Assembly: GCA_964617765.1 (NCBI GenBank)
Contig: CAZTZY010000007.1
Coordinates: forward strand, 1-54,413
Reading direction: 5' to 3'
DNA: 54,413 nucleotides
From: CAZTZY01 sp964617765
GTDB lineage: Bacteria > Pseudomonadota > Gammaproteobacteria > Pseudomonadales > DT-91
Part shown: piece by piece, positions 17,950 through 26,180 of the stretch
Layout: every line of letters begins with the position of its first letter
Position numbering within the stretch: the stretch's first letter is position 1
Notes under the pieces: model-generated
Told to the model about the DNA's origin: nothing
What the model saw: only the letters and a program-made list of their open reading frames with translations
Database searches by the model: none
Made by a program: the position numbers and the translations under genes

Positions 17950-19498
17950 AAAGGCTCCAGTGTTCTTTCTGGATCAGGGTTATGGTTTCCCTGAGTGTAG
18001 CTTCCAAAGCCCGGTCTTCTGTCAGGAATGGGAATATCTCGCCAACTTCCTTGAGCGTTTGTTTTATGCTGGAAGAAAGATGTTGTTCGTTAAGTTCACC
18101 TTTTCTGATGCGTAAGTTCACACCCTGACAGGCGGCTAACAACATGGCTGAAGCGACTTGTTCAGTGAGTTGCAATACACGCAAAGAATCACGGGCAGCA
18201 ATAGTTCCCATGCTGACTTTGTCCTGATTATGGCATTCAGTGCTACGGCTGAAAATGCTGGCAGGCAAGGTTTGTTTCAGTGCTTCGGCTGTCCATGCAG
18301 AAGTACCAATCTGTACTGCTTTAAAGCCATGGTTGATAGCAGCCCTGTCTGCAGAAGCACCAGTCAGGTTAGGTGGTAAGCCGTGGTTAAATTTCACATC
18401 GAGTAATTGTGCCATTTGGCGATCAAGTAGATCAGCGAGATTGGCGACGGCATTTTTCATGCTGTCCATTGCAAAAGCGATATGGCCGCCATAGAAGTGT
18501 CCGCCATGCAAAATATGCTCACCTTCGCCGTCAACAATGGGATTATCGTTAGCACTGTTGAGTTCGGTTTCAATGAACTGGCGCAGCCATGGCAGTGAAT
18601 CTTGTAAAACACCAATGACGTGGGGTGCACAACGTAATGAATAGCGATCTTGCAGGCGTGAACTGTGGCGTGGCGCGTCGCCAATATTTAAATCGTTGTG
18701 GATCCATGCGGCAATCTGGTTTTGGCCAGGATGTGGCTTGACGGAAAAAAGCAGGGCATCGTAATGATAAGCATTACCCTGAATGGCGATAGAGCATAAT
18801 GCGGTGATGCGGCTTGATAATTGGCAAAGGTATTCAGCACGTTTATAGGCCAGGCAGGCAAGGGCGGTCATCACCGCTGTACCATTCATAATGGCCAATC
18901 CTTCTTTCGGGCGTAATGTTAAAGGTGTAATACCTTTGTAGTTGAATGCAGTCATGGTGGGAACGCGTTCGCCTTTATAGAATACTTCTCGTTCGCCGCA
19001 GAGTACCGCTGCTATATAGGAAAGCGGTGTTAGATCGCCGCTGGCACCGACCGAACCTTCCTGCGGGATAACAGGGAGAATATCGTGATCGAGCAATAGC
19101 TGGAGCTGTTGCAATAACTCATAACGAACACCGGAATAACCTTGCACGAGGCTGTTGAGGCGTGCAGCCACAATGGCTCTGGATGTCATTGGATCAAATA
19201 CATCGCCCAGGCCACAGCCATGAAAGGTATATAAATGTTTGGGTAATTGTTCAACCAGGTTTCTGGGGATGGACGTTGTGCACGAGTCACCGTAACCGGT
19301 AGTCACACCGTAGATGAGGCCTTCTTCTTCGAGCAGGCTATCCAGGAATTTTACCCCTTTATTGATGCGGGTGATAAATTCAGGTGAGTTGCCCAAAGTG
19401 GAATTGGCTTTTTGCGTGGCAATGGTAACGATTTGTTCGATAGAAATGTGTTTGCCATCAAGACAGATTGGGGTAGTTGTAGTGTTGGATTTAGTCAC
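17942..19498 (-). CDS. Aromatic amino acid ammonia-lyase (HAL/PAL/TAL family)
   Basis: A 518-aa MIO enzyme. The Ala-Ser-Gly triad that cyclises to the MIO group is at residues 152-154 (VGASGDLTPLS). A catalytic Tyr lies in YGVTTGYG near residue 63, and the segment NSANDNPI typical of the family is present. It deaminates His, Phe or Tyr to the aryl-acrylate. In this cluster 4-coumarate or cinnamate as polyene starter is most likely. The substrate-selectivity pair reads Phe92-His93, which matches neither the Ser-His of histidases nor the His-Leu of some tyrosine lyases, so the amino acid is left open. It is inserted between the apeJ and apeK equivalents. Confidence 0.92.
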   Translation of the reverse strand: MTKSNTTTTPICLDGKHISIEQIVTIATQKANSTLGNSPEFITRINKGVKFLDSLLEEEGLIYGVTTGYGDSCTTSIPRNLVEQLPKHLYTFHGCGLGDVFDPMTSRAIVAARLNSLVQGYSGVRYELLQQLQLLLDHDILPVIPQEGSVGASGDLTPLSYIAAVLCGEREVFYKGERVPTMTAFNYKGITPLTLRPKEGLAIMNGTAVMTALACLAYKRAEYLCQLSSRITALCSIAIQGNAYHYDALLFSVKPHPGQNQIAAWIHNDLNIGDAPRHSSRLQDRYSLRCAPHVIGVLQDSLPWLRQFIETELNSANDNPIVDGEGEHILHGGHFYGGHIAFAMDSMKNAVANLADLLDRQMAQLLDVKFNHGLPPNLTGASADRAAINHGFKAVQIGTSAWTAEALKQTLPASIFSRSTECHNQDKVSMGTIAARDSLRVLQLTEQVASAMLLAACQGVNLRIRKGELNEQHLSSSIKQTLKEVGEIFPFLTEDRALEATLRETITLIQKEHWSLYA

Positions 19499-19513
19499 GA
19501 TATTGTTGTTCCC

Positions 19514-20473
19514 TTATGCTTTGTGATTGTCTGGTGATGTTTGCCAATACGGATAAAAATTAAACCATTGAAGTGGAGCCATTAAGCAGTATTTTTCTAA
19601 ACGAGCTGCATAGTTATTTATGAATGATTGAAGGGCTTCTTCACGATTTTTCCGGGGTAATTTTATCCGATCTGCAAAATGTTCAAAGTAAATTTGGTAT
19701 TTATGCTGTGTTTTTATACAAAAAAGTGTGTAAACAGGGCATTTTAGCAAGGACGCCAATATAAATGGGCCTTGCGCAAAGGGTGCGGGCTCTCCTAAAA
19801 AGGGCGCCATTAATGTGCGCCCGGTGTTATTGACGGGAATACGGTCACCCACAATAAAAACAAACTCGCCTTGAGATATTTTCTGGTCCAGTAAAATGGC
19901 AATGCCGGGACTTAAATCGGTCACCTGGATCAACTCCATAGTGTTGGCACTGCTGGCATTATTTAACAAACGGTTGAAGTTTTTAGCATGCTTCGTGTGC
20001 ACAAGAATATTCAATTTTGCGCGCTGGTTGAGGGTGGCGAGGGCGCGCATAACTTCAGTATTGCCCAAATGTGCTCCCAAAATCAGTGCGCCCTGTTGTT
20101 GATCAAGGCTGTTGATAAATTCTTCTCTTCCATGAACATCAACCTTATCCAGCGATAACCTGCCGCCCCAGGCTGAAAACTTATCAAGAATGGATTGGGC
20201 AAATTGCATGAAATGTAAAAAACTGAACCAAAATGTTGCCCTTATTTGAGTATGCGGAGCGACATTTTCTATGTGCTGTAGAAATAAGATTGAAGATTTT
20301 CGAGCCTCTTTGTTGGAAACAAAGTAGTAACTAACGATGGGGTAAAGAATCAAGGGAAACAAGATGCCACCCAGCAAAAGGTGAAGCAGTAAAGCCAGAC
20401 GCATAAGCCAATAAACGCCTACTTCCTCCTTATTTCCCCAGTTTCCATGGTTTGTTGGCTGCTTGTCATTCAT
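19514..20473 (-). CDS. LpxL-like lysophospholipid acyltransferase (ApeJ acyltransferase part)
   Basis: A 319-aa membrane-associated acyltransferase with one or two N-terminal hydrophobic helices and the HX4E motif HLGNTE at 135-140. This is the LpxL/HtrB type catalytic pair, followed by VGDRIPV. It overlaps the glycosyltransferase stop as TAATG. In enterobacterial APE clusters, as I recall, a glycosyltransferase and this acyltransferase are fused in ApeJ; here they are separate, consecutive genes. The probable job is to attach the polyene acyl chain, or a fatty acyl chain, to a lipid or sugar anchor. The acceptor is unknown. Confidence 0.85.
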   Translation of the reverse strand: MNDKQPTNHGNWGNKEEVGVYWLMRLALLLHLLLGGILFPLILYPIVSYYFVSNKEARKSSILFLQHIENVAPHTQIRATFWFSFLHFMQFAQSILDKFSAWGGRLSLDKVDVHGREEFINSLDQQQGALILGAHLGNTEVMRALATLNQRAKLNILVHTKHAKNFNRLLNNASSANTMELIQVTDLSPGIAILLDQKISQGEFVFIVGDRIPVNNTGRTLMAPFLGEPAPFAQGPFILASLLKCPVYTLFCIKTQHKYQIYFEHFADRIKLPRKNREEALQSFINNYAARLEKYCLMAPLQWFNFYPYWQTSPDNHKA

Positions 20474-21210
20474 TATGAAAATAACTTTTTAAAGAGGATT
20501 TTGGGTAAACGTTTAATCATGCCGAAAAATAAACGTGCATGCATTCTCGAGATAAGCAGGTTATCGCGCAATCCTTGAAAATGAGAAACGCCATCAATCG
20601 GATAATGCACTTTTGTGGGTATAGAAAGAATGGGTATACCTGCCCAATGTGATCTGACGAGGATATCAGTATCAAATTCCATGCGATCAGGAGTTTGTTC
20701 GCGGGTAAACAGGTCGGTGGTGATATTTACCGGATAAACCCGAAATCCGCACATGGAATCCTTGATATTGAACGAAAGGGTATTGATCCAAACCCAGACA
20801 TGAGTGATATAGCGTAAATAAAGGCGATGTTTAGGCACACTTTCATCATAAATGGGTATGCCAGTGATAAGTGTATCAGGCTGATTTTCAGCAAGGGCTA
20901 AAAACTTGGGAATATCGGTAGCATCGTGCTGGCCATCAGAGTCAATCTGGATGGCATGACTAAAACCATTTTTTAATGCCTCAAGAAGCCCGGTTTTTAT
21001 TGCTGCACCCTTGCCTTGATTTTGCAGGTGCTGAATCAGGGTTATCCAATTATTTTCAGCATCAATGGCTATCAGTGTATTTGTGCATTTTTCATTACTG
21101 CCATCATTAATCAGAATGCATGGCAAACCATAAGGCCGCAGGTTTTTCACGGTTTGTCCAATGGCGTCTTCATGGTTATACACAGGAATAATAATGCAGG
21201 GTTTAAACAT
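20473..21210 (-). CDS. Family 2 glycosyltransferase (ApeJ glycosyltransferase part)
   Basis: A 245-aa GT-A glycosyltransferase, dolichyl-phosphate-mannose-synthase-like. It begins IIPVYNHEDAIGQTVKNL and has the metal-binding DxD-type sequence QIDSDGQHDATD; there are no transmembrane helices. It could glycosylate the pigment or a polyprenyl carrier. It is two bases downstream of the dehydratase gene and overlaps the acyltransferase downstream. Sugar donor and acceptor cannot be inferred. Confidence 0.88.
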   Translation of the reverse strand: MFKPCIIIPVYNHEDAIGQTVKNLRPYGLPCILINDGSNEKCTNTLIAIDAENNWITLIQHLQNQGKGAAIKTGLLEALKNGFSHAIQIDSDGQHDATDIPKFLALAENQPDTLITGIPIYDESVPKHRLYLRYITHVWVWINTLSFNIKDSMCGFRVYPVNITTDLFTREQTPDRMEFDTDILVRSHWAGIPILSIPTKVHYPIDGVSHFQGLRDNLLISRMHARLFFGMIKRLPKILFKKLFS

Positions 21211-21212
21211 GG

Positions 21213-21590
21213 TTAGCAGAGACCTGTTATTGTCTGGGTGCGTAACGTAATTTTTCCTGAACTGTGTTCGCCTGCATCAGAATCAACTAGAAAATGTAAT
21301 TTTGCTTTTTCCGGTTGGTATTTTAGATGCAATGTTATGGTTTGATTCGGCATGACCAGTTTTTTGAATTTGATGACTTCCATGCTTTCAAATTCAGGAG
21401 TTATTTTGAAGTGTTCATTGGCTAATTGCATACACCAATCAATCACTACAACACCTGGCAAAATAGATTGGGCAGGAAAATGGCCTGGAAAATAAATCAG
21501 GTCTTCCTTGATAAAAAAATCAAAGGAAAAGTTGTATTCATCAACTTTAACGATGCTGAGTGGTTGCGGCATGGGATTGGCGTTATTCAT
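21213..21590 (-). CDS. apeI: 3-hydroxyacyl-ACP dehydratase, FabZ/FabA-like (ApeI-like)
   Basis: From the ATG at 21590, which overlaps the synthetase stop by eight bases, it codes for about 125 aa. It carries the FabZ-type segment HFPAQSILPGVVVIDWCMQLA, with the catalytic His and the helix position that holds an acidic residue in FabZ. An upstream ATG at 21662 would lie wholly inside the synthetase gene and is rejected. It dehydrates 3-hydroxyacyl-ACPs in the polyene cycle together with ApeP. Confidence 0.85.
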   Translation of the reverse strand: MNNANPMPQPLSIVKVDEYNFSFDFFIKEDLIYFPGHFPAQSILPGVVVIDWCMQLANEHFKITPEFESMEVIKFKKLVMPNQTITLHLKYQPEKAKLHFLVDSDAGEHSSGKITLRTQTITGLC

Positions 21591-22956
21591 TGCTGGTAAA
21601 TAAACCCTTGATGGCTGAGAGATTGATTTTAGCTTGTTCATTGGTTGGAATCTGATCGACAATACGCCATTTTCTTGGGAGTAAACTCAGTTCAAAGTGT
21701 AAAGCCAGATTTTCTTTAAGTTGTTTAATTAATGAATTTTTACCTTCAATATTCATTAATTGGATGCCAGTGTTATTGAGTACAATCACTGCTGCGAGTG
21801 TTTCCCGAAGGTTTTTTTCCGGTGCAAGCAGAGTACAAAAAGCTTCTTTAACCCAGGAAGTTTTTGTAATAGCCTGTTCCAGTTCAACCAGTGACAGGCG
21901 TTTTTCTTCCAGTTTAATGATGCGATCAAGTCGGCCATTCAGGGAAAAGCTGCCATCGTCAATCAATGTTGCTGAATCATCCGTTTCATGCCAGAGGCTT
22001 GCATCAATATGCGGAGACTTTATCAGTAAACGAGAATCAATATCTATTTTGACTAGAACATTGGGTAGAGGTCGCCAATGGTTGAATTCTGAGAATTGTT
22101 CCCGCCATGCTATGCCGCCGGTTTCAGAGCTGCCATACACTTCAGTGGCGGAATGCTGATGCCATGCTTTTAATTGTTCTGCGGCATCACTTGAAAGTGG
22201 GCCTCCCGATGAAAATACACGCAGTAATTTTTGGCGGGTTTCCGTCCATGCCAGGTTTTCGTGAAGTCTTTTCAAGTGAGCAGGACTGGCAATCCAGATT
22301 GCCCCATTTTTTGATCTATTGGCTTCCTTGATGGCTAACGCTGGATCTAATGCACGATCGCTGTGAAAAATTCGACCACTGGCTAAAGGCCATAAAATGC
22401 GAAAAATCAGTCCATAAATATGTTGGTGGCTAACCGTTGCTACCACTTCAGCATCATTGATACTATCACCCCATAACTGCTCCAGTGCGTTAATCTCGCT
22501 TTCAAATTGCCGAAGAGATTTTTTTATGGGTTTTGGTTCTCCAGTAGATCCCGAGGTAAAGATGGTTAATTCGTTGGTACGATACTGTAGTTTTTCAAGA
22601 ATATTATGGGTGTTAGGTGTATTCACATCTATTTGAAGGTCAGCTCCCGGGATATCCCCGATGAATCCATCAACAAAATATTTTAATGTATCTAATGTTG
22701 TTTCTGTAGTATTTCCCGGGATAAAGACCTGCTTATTGCACTGTAATAGTGCAAAAAGACCCACAGCAAAAGGGTAGGCATTGTCGGTATATAAAGCCCA
22801 GTGTTCTTTGTTATTGCTATTAAGTCTGGTTGCCAGAGTTGAAATATCGTTTAAAAATTGCCCATAACTTATTGTGCCGGATTTTTCTATGGCCACTATT
22901 TTTTCTTCAGGGAATTTACCTTGAGTGATATCCAATAATGATAAAGAGGTAATCAT
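21583..22956 (-). CDS. apeH: AMP-dependent aryl/acyl-ACP synthetase (ApeH-like)
   Basis: A 457-aa adenylate-forming enzyme. The P-loop TIFTSGSTGEPKPIKKS is near residues 130-147, followed by the STETGG-type motif (VYGSSETGGIAWR) and the hinge GRLDRIIKLEEKRLS. A C-terminal Lys in QAKINL is at the position of the catalytic Lys. It activates the aryl carboxylate starter with ATP and loads it on an ApeE/ApeF-type ACP. At 457 aa it is shorter than typical acyl-CoA ligases, as expected for ApeH. It overlaps apeG and apeI. Confidence 0.9.
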   Translation of the reverse strand: MITSLSLLDITQGKFPEEKIVAIEKSGTISYGQFLNDISTLATRLNSNNKEHWALYTDNAYPFAVGLFALLQCNKQVFIPGNTTETTLDTLKYFVDGFIGDIPGADLQIDVNTPNTHNILEKLQYRTNELTIFTSGSTGEPKPIKKSLRQFESEINALEQLWGDSINDAEVVATVSHQHIYGLIFRILWPLASGRIFHSDRALDPALAIKEANRSKNGAIWIASPAHLKRLHENLAWTETRQKLLRVFSSGGPLSSDAAEQLKAWHQHSATEVYGSSETGGIAWREQFSEFNHWRPLPNVLVKIDIDSRLLIKSPHIDASLWHETDDSATLIDDGSFSLNGRLDRIIKLEEKRLSLVELEQAITKTSWVKEAFCTLLAPEKNLRETLAAVIVLNNTGIQLMNIEGKNSLIKQLKENLALHFELSLLPRKWRIVDQIPTNEQAKINLSAIKGLFTSNE

Positions 22957-23522
22957 GGAAGATGTTTCCTTACCCTAATTCGCACAAGGAATTCTATTGC
23001 AAATAAACAGCCCATGAGAATATATGAAATCAAGCCATTGTAGAGGCTCCATATTTCCATGCTGCTGTATAATGCTGTGAATATTGCAATGCTGCCATTT
23101 ACAATAAAAAAAATGCACCACATAACAGTAACATTATAAGTATAACGAATGGCATTATCGGGCAGGTTAGGTTCTTTAAGGCGTGCGAGTCGTTCAATCA
23201 TTGATGGAGGGTTGAGCAGGGTATAAGCAAATACTACCAGCATTACAGCACTTACAAGGACAGGATAAAACCGTAATCCGATGATGCTGTTGCTGATAAA
23301 CACTAGTAGTGAAAACAGCGCAATGGCAATTAATAAAATACGCTGTTGTTTTCTATTTTCTACATCAGTGTTGGTATTGATGATAAAGCGAATGATGAAT
23401 AATGCGAGTAAGGCCAAAATCAAATAACGCGGCTGCAGATAGTGAATACCGAAATAAACACCAACGGGATATAAAACTGTGAGTATTAACAGTCCGGCGT
23501 TGAGCAACAAGCGAATATTCAT
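22953..23522 (-). CDS. apeG: Small polytopic membrane protein (ApeG-like, COG4648)
   Basis: About 190 aa with five to six hydrophobic helices and short loops. The ATG at 23522 is chosen; the longer frame from a TTG at 23558 overlaps the ACP gene. It sits between the second ACP and the acyl-ACP synthetase, the place of the COG4648 membrane protein in APE clusters. No catalytic motif is seen. It may tether the assembly line to the inner membrane; this is a guess from position. Confidence 0.78.
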   Translation of the reverse strand: MNIRLLLNAGLLILTVLYPVGVYFGIHYLQPRYLILALLALFIIRFIINTNTDVENRKQQRILLIAIALFSLLVFISNSIIGLRFYPVLVSAVMLVVFAYTLLNPPSMIERLARLKEPNLPDNAIRYTYNVTVMWCIFFIVNGSIAIFTALYSSMEIWSLYNGLISYILMGCLFAIEFLVRIRVRKHLP

Positions 23523-23538
23523 CAGTGAGTGAATGCAC

Positions 23539-23793
23539 TTAGTCTGCTGCTGCAACAAGCGATTCTATGGCGTTTACAACATCCTGAACAGTGCGAACAG
23601 ATTTAAAGTCTTCTGGCTTGATTTTTTTATCAGTTAATTCCCTTAACTGCACAACAAGGTCTACCGCATCAATGCTATCAATGTCCAGATCTTCATATAA
23701 ATGAGATTCAGGGGATATGTCATTCGCATCAATTTCAAAGGTATCGATGAGGATCTTTTTAAGTTTATCGTAGATTTCGTTTTGATTATTCAT
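23539..23793 (-). CDS. apeF: Acyl carrier protein (ApeF-like)
   Basis: An 84-aa ACP with Ser40 in EDLDIDSIDAVDLV, the site for 4'-phosphopantetheine. It is acidic and helical, and starts with an ATG two bases after the first ACP gene. It carries the aryl starter or the growing polyene. Having two tandem ACPs at this position is the standard APE arrangement. Confidence 0.95.
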   Translation of the reverse strand: MNNQNEIYDKLKKILIDTFEIDANDISPESHLYEDLDIDSIDAVDLVVQLRELTDKKIKPEDFKSVRTVQDVVNAIESLVAAAD

Positions 23794-23795
23794 AA

Positions 23796-24047
23796 TTATT
23801 GCTTGGATTGAATAAATTTTGCGAGATTGGAGATAGAAGCAAAATGCGTTTTCGTTGCTTCGTTTTCAGCGTCAATTTTTATACCATATTGCTTGGAAAT
23901 GGCTAAACCTAATTCAAGCGCATCAATGGAATCCAGACCTAAGCCATCACCAAACAGCGGTGCGCCTGAGTCAATATCATCAGCCGTAATATCTTCGAGA
24001 TCCAGACTTTTGATGATGAGATTTTTAAGTTCCAATTCTAGTGACAA
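23796..24047 (-). CDS. apeE: Acyl carrier protein (ApeE-like), TTG start
   Basis: An 83-aa ACP with Ser40 in GLGLDSIDALELG as the phosphopantetheine site. The start is TTG at 24047, supported by GGAGG about nine bases upstream on the minus strand. It overlaps the acyltransferase gene's end by ten bases. The rare start may set the ratio of the two carrier proteins. It is the likely main carrier of polyene elongation. Confidence 0.93.
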   Translation of the reverse strand: MSLELELKNLIIKSLDLEDITADDIDSGAPLFGDGLGLDSIDALELGLAISKQYGIKIDAENEATKTHFASISNLAKFIQSKQ

Positions 24048-24793
24048 TTACTGCTTCCTCCAAAAAAATGATTCAAGAACATATCGGATAATTTCCTTGC
24101 CGATTTGGGATCTAGGGTAAGATTCGAGATATCACCCAGTTCCGTTAATTCAAAACTTAAATGCGGCCGACTAAGGGGTATATCGTACCACTTTACCCCC
24201 TTGCTAAGAAAGCTTGAGCTGCATTTGATAGAGATCATGGTGGGGTTTATGCCTGCGGCCAGTGCAATATTGGCTGCACCGCGTTGTAATTTAGGCTTAT
24301 TGTTGATCGGTGTGCGAGTCCCCTCGGGGAAAATGATCAATGAATCACCCGATTTCAGGCTGTTTACGCAATCATTAATTAATTGATTGCCTTCAATGTT
24401 AGGTATATAGCCGGCATTTGTTACCGGGCCACGTGTAAAAGGGTTTTTGAAAAGGCTGTATTTTACAATACAGTTAGCGTTTTCTATAAAAGAAATGAGG
24501 AAAACAACATCAATCAGGGTAGGGTGATTGGCGATAATTAATTGCCCGGGTTGCAGATTTTCCAGTCCATGGGTTTCATAGGTGTAAATTCCAAAAAACT
24601 TCATTTGTGCAATAAAAAAGCGGAAGCTTAAATGAACAATTTTGCGTGCTCTTTTGGCTTTTGTTTGTTGGTTGCCTGGCAGTAAATGTAATAGTGGGAA
24701 TAATAAGCGCAGCGCTATTCCGCCAAGTCCGAAGGTGCTGAAGCTAATGGCAGTAGCAATCAAGCGCCAATAATAAAAATCCTGTTTTTGCAT
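24038..24793 (-). CDS. apeD: 1-acyl-glycerol-3-phosphate-type acyltransferase (ApeD-like)
   Basis: A PlsC-family membrane-anchored acyltransferase. It has an N-terminal hydrophobic segment, the HX4D motif NHPTLIDV (His90, Asp95) and the FPEGTRTP motif about 60 residues later. The start at 24793 forms a TAATG overlap with the preceding stop; an ATG at 24811 is also possible. It would transfer an acyl group onto a lipid-like acceptor. A second, LpxL-type acyltransferase is found further along, so the operon has two acyl transfers to anchors. The ApeD name comes from order only. Confidence 0.85.
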   Translation of the reverse strand: MQKQDFYYWRLIATAISFSTFGLGGIALRLLFPLLHLLPGNQQTKAKRARKIVHLSFRFFIAQMKFFGIYTYETHGLENLQPGQLIIANHPTLIDVVFLISFIENANCIVKYSLFKNPFTRGPVTNAGYIPNIEGNQLINDCVNSLKSGDSLIIFPEGTRTPINNKPKLQRGAANIALAAGINPTMISIKCSSSFLSKGVKWYDIPLSRPHLSFELTELGDISNLTLDPKSARKLSDMFLNHFFGGSSNCH

Positions 24794-25515
24794 TATCTGG
24801 ACAATGTCCATTTGCCCAATGCCAGTAACAGGTTTTTCTCACACAAAAACCGGATTAACTGGTGTATTGGCATCGGATTTTCGGGGGTAACAGTTGGATT
24901 ATTGGCGTTAAAAGAAAGTGTATAAACAGATTTTTGAGCGATATCAGGTTTGCTGATGCGCAATGCCATGGCGCAAGGATAATCGGTACTGCGGGCATAG
25001 GGCTGATAAAATTCCGGCAATGCTTCTTCATAAAACACCAGAAGCACAGATTTGGCTTGCTCATCCAATTGCCCCAAGGCATCAGCAAAAGCTGTCAGGT
25101 AGTCATTTTCGCTGGGAGCCATTGCGCTGGTTGGATGGGTATTATTGAAAAAAATAGTGAATTGCCCCGAAATGGCATTATGGACAGACAGGCTGAAGGC
25201 AGTAGGAGAAATCTCTTGTTGATGAGCAATATCACTGAGAATTCCATAAGTTCTTTGTGTTTCACCATAGGTAGAGCAAAAAATGCTGGGGCATAATTCG
25301 GCATTCTCCATGACTTTTTCGATAACATGGAAGGCTGCACGTGCCAAAGGTGATAGCCGTCGTCTTTGCATGGCCGGCAAAAAAGCGACATCAGCAGATA
25401 ATTCTGGATTAATAGAGCGTTCGCCTTTATGAAAAGCATTCCACTCATCCGATGTCGAAATGCCGGGAGCCCATGCTGCCCAACTATCAACTTGAAACTG
25501 CTTTTGGGAATTCAT
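24793..25515 (-). CDS. apeC: Ketosynthase-like protein without active Cys (ApeC-like chain length factor)
   Basis: About 240 aa, matching the N-terminal half of a ketosynthase. Where an active ketosynthase reads STACSSS, this one reads TSAMAPSEND, so it has no nucleophile and cannot condense alone. In APE systems such a protein pairs with ApeO and affects chain length. The start at 25515 lies just behind a promoter whose -10 covers the other possible ATG (25542). It is the first gene of the long minus-strand operon, and all following genes overlap or nearly touch. Confidence 0.85.
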   Translation of the reverse strand: MNSQKQFQVDSWAAWAPGISTSDEWNAFHKGERSINPELSADVAFLPAMQRRRLSPLARAAFHVIEKVMENAELCPSIFCSTYGETQRTYGILSDIAHQQEISPTAFSLSVHNAISGQFTIFFNNTHPTSAMAPSENDYLTAFADALGQLDEQAKSVLLVFYEEALPEFYQPYARSTDYPCAMALRISKPDIAQKSVYTLSFNANNPTVTPENPMPIHQLIRFLCEKNLLLALGKWTLSR

Positions 25516-25540
25516 TATTTGCTCTACTGTTTTTTTGCCC

Positions 25541-25570
25541 ATATTATTAAGAAAATGTTTGTTTTATCAA
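25541..25570 (-). promoter_or_regulatory. Candidate sigma-70 promoter of the ape operon
   Basis: On the minus strand TTGATA (25570-25565), an 18-base spacer and TAATAT (25546-25541) precede apeC in the divergent gap to the dar-side operon. The -10 overlaps the ATG at 25542, which favours the start at 25515. The plus-strand promoter of the divergent operon must lie in the same 92 bases, but I see only weak matches. Confidence 0.45.
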
Positions 25571-25607
25571 TAGGTAGCGATGATATGGTTTTGTTTTTTA
25601 TGGGGTT

Positions 25608-26081
25608 ATGCCATTGAATGTATCTGTTTTCAGCATAAAAACACTCTTTTTCTGGTGCGTATTTATCCCGGCTGTATTGGCAGGCGAAAATGCCCCCGAA
25701 GGGAGCCTGGTTCTGGATATTTCCAATGTATCATCTGGGCAAGGATCTCTTCGAATTGCGCTGTATCAATCCAGTGGCGGTGCGGGTTGGAATGCCCAGC
25801 CATTCCGGGTTGCGGAAATCAATTCAGTTACTGTTGGTAAAGTGGCAAACTATACTTTTGAATTGTTGCCCTTTAGTGACTATGCCATAAAGCTTTTCCA
25901 TGATGTTAATGGCAATAAAAATCTTGATTTATCAGAATCTGGCTTGCCTCTTGAACCATTTGCTTTTTCAACAGGTAGTGGACAGAAGAAGCAGTCCTTG
26001 CTGTTCAAAGATGCTATCATTCATTTTGGTGTGGATGATCAACATCTTTTACTCAATTTAATATCAATCAAACAAAACTAA
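25608..26081 (+). CDS. Exported DUF2141 protein
   Basis: A 157-aa protein with a signal peptide (TLFFWCVFIPAVLAGENAP) and a single DUF2141 beta-sandwich. The segment YAIKLFHDVNGNKNLDLSESGLP, split as YAIKLFHDVNGNKN and LDLSESGLP, has an EF-hand-like acidic loop that may bind calcium. GGGGTT precedes the ATG. It leads the plus-strand dar operon, and such proteins are scattered in pigment and envelope clusters. Function is unknown; a periplasmic role in handling the exported pigment is a guess. Confidence 0.82.
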   Translation: MPLNVSVFSIKTLFFWCVFIPAVLAGENAPEGSLVLDISNVSSGQGSLRIALYQSSGGAGWNAQPFRVAEINSVTVGKVANYTFELLPFSDYAIKLFHDVNGNKNLDLSESGLPLEPFAFSTGSGQKKQSLLFKDAIIHFGVDDQHLLLNLISIKQN

Positions 26082-26180
26082 CGGGATATTATGAGATTTT
26101 CAAAGTTTCTTTTGCGGTTAATTGTGCCGCGCCATCCAGTCTGTCGTTAATGCTTATGCCATTTATATGATAATTTTCTG

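Noticed and set aside
26091..26150. Tiny 19-codon frame between the DUF2141 gene and darA
   Set aside because: Too short and without a hydrophobic or conserved pattern; could be a leader peptide, but nothing supports it.
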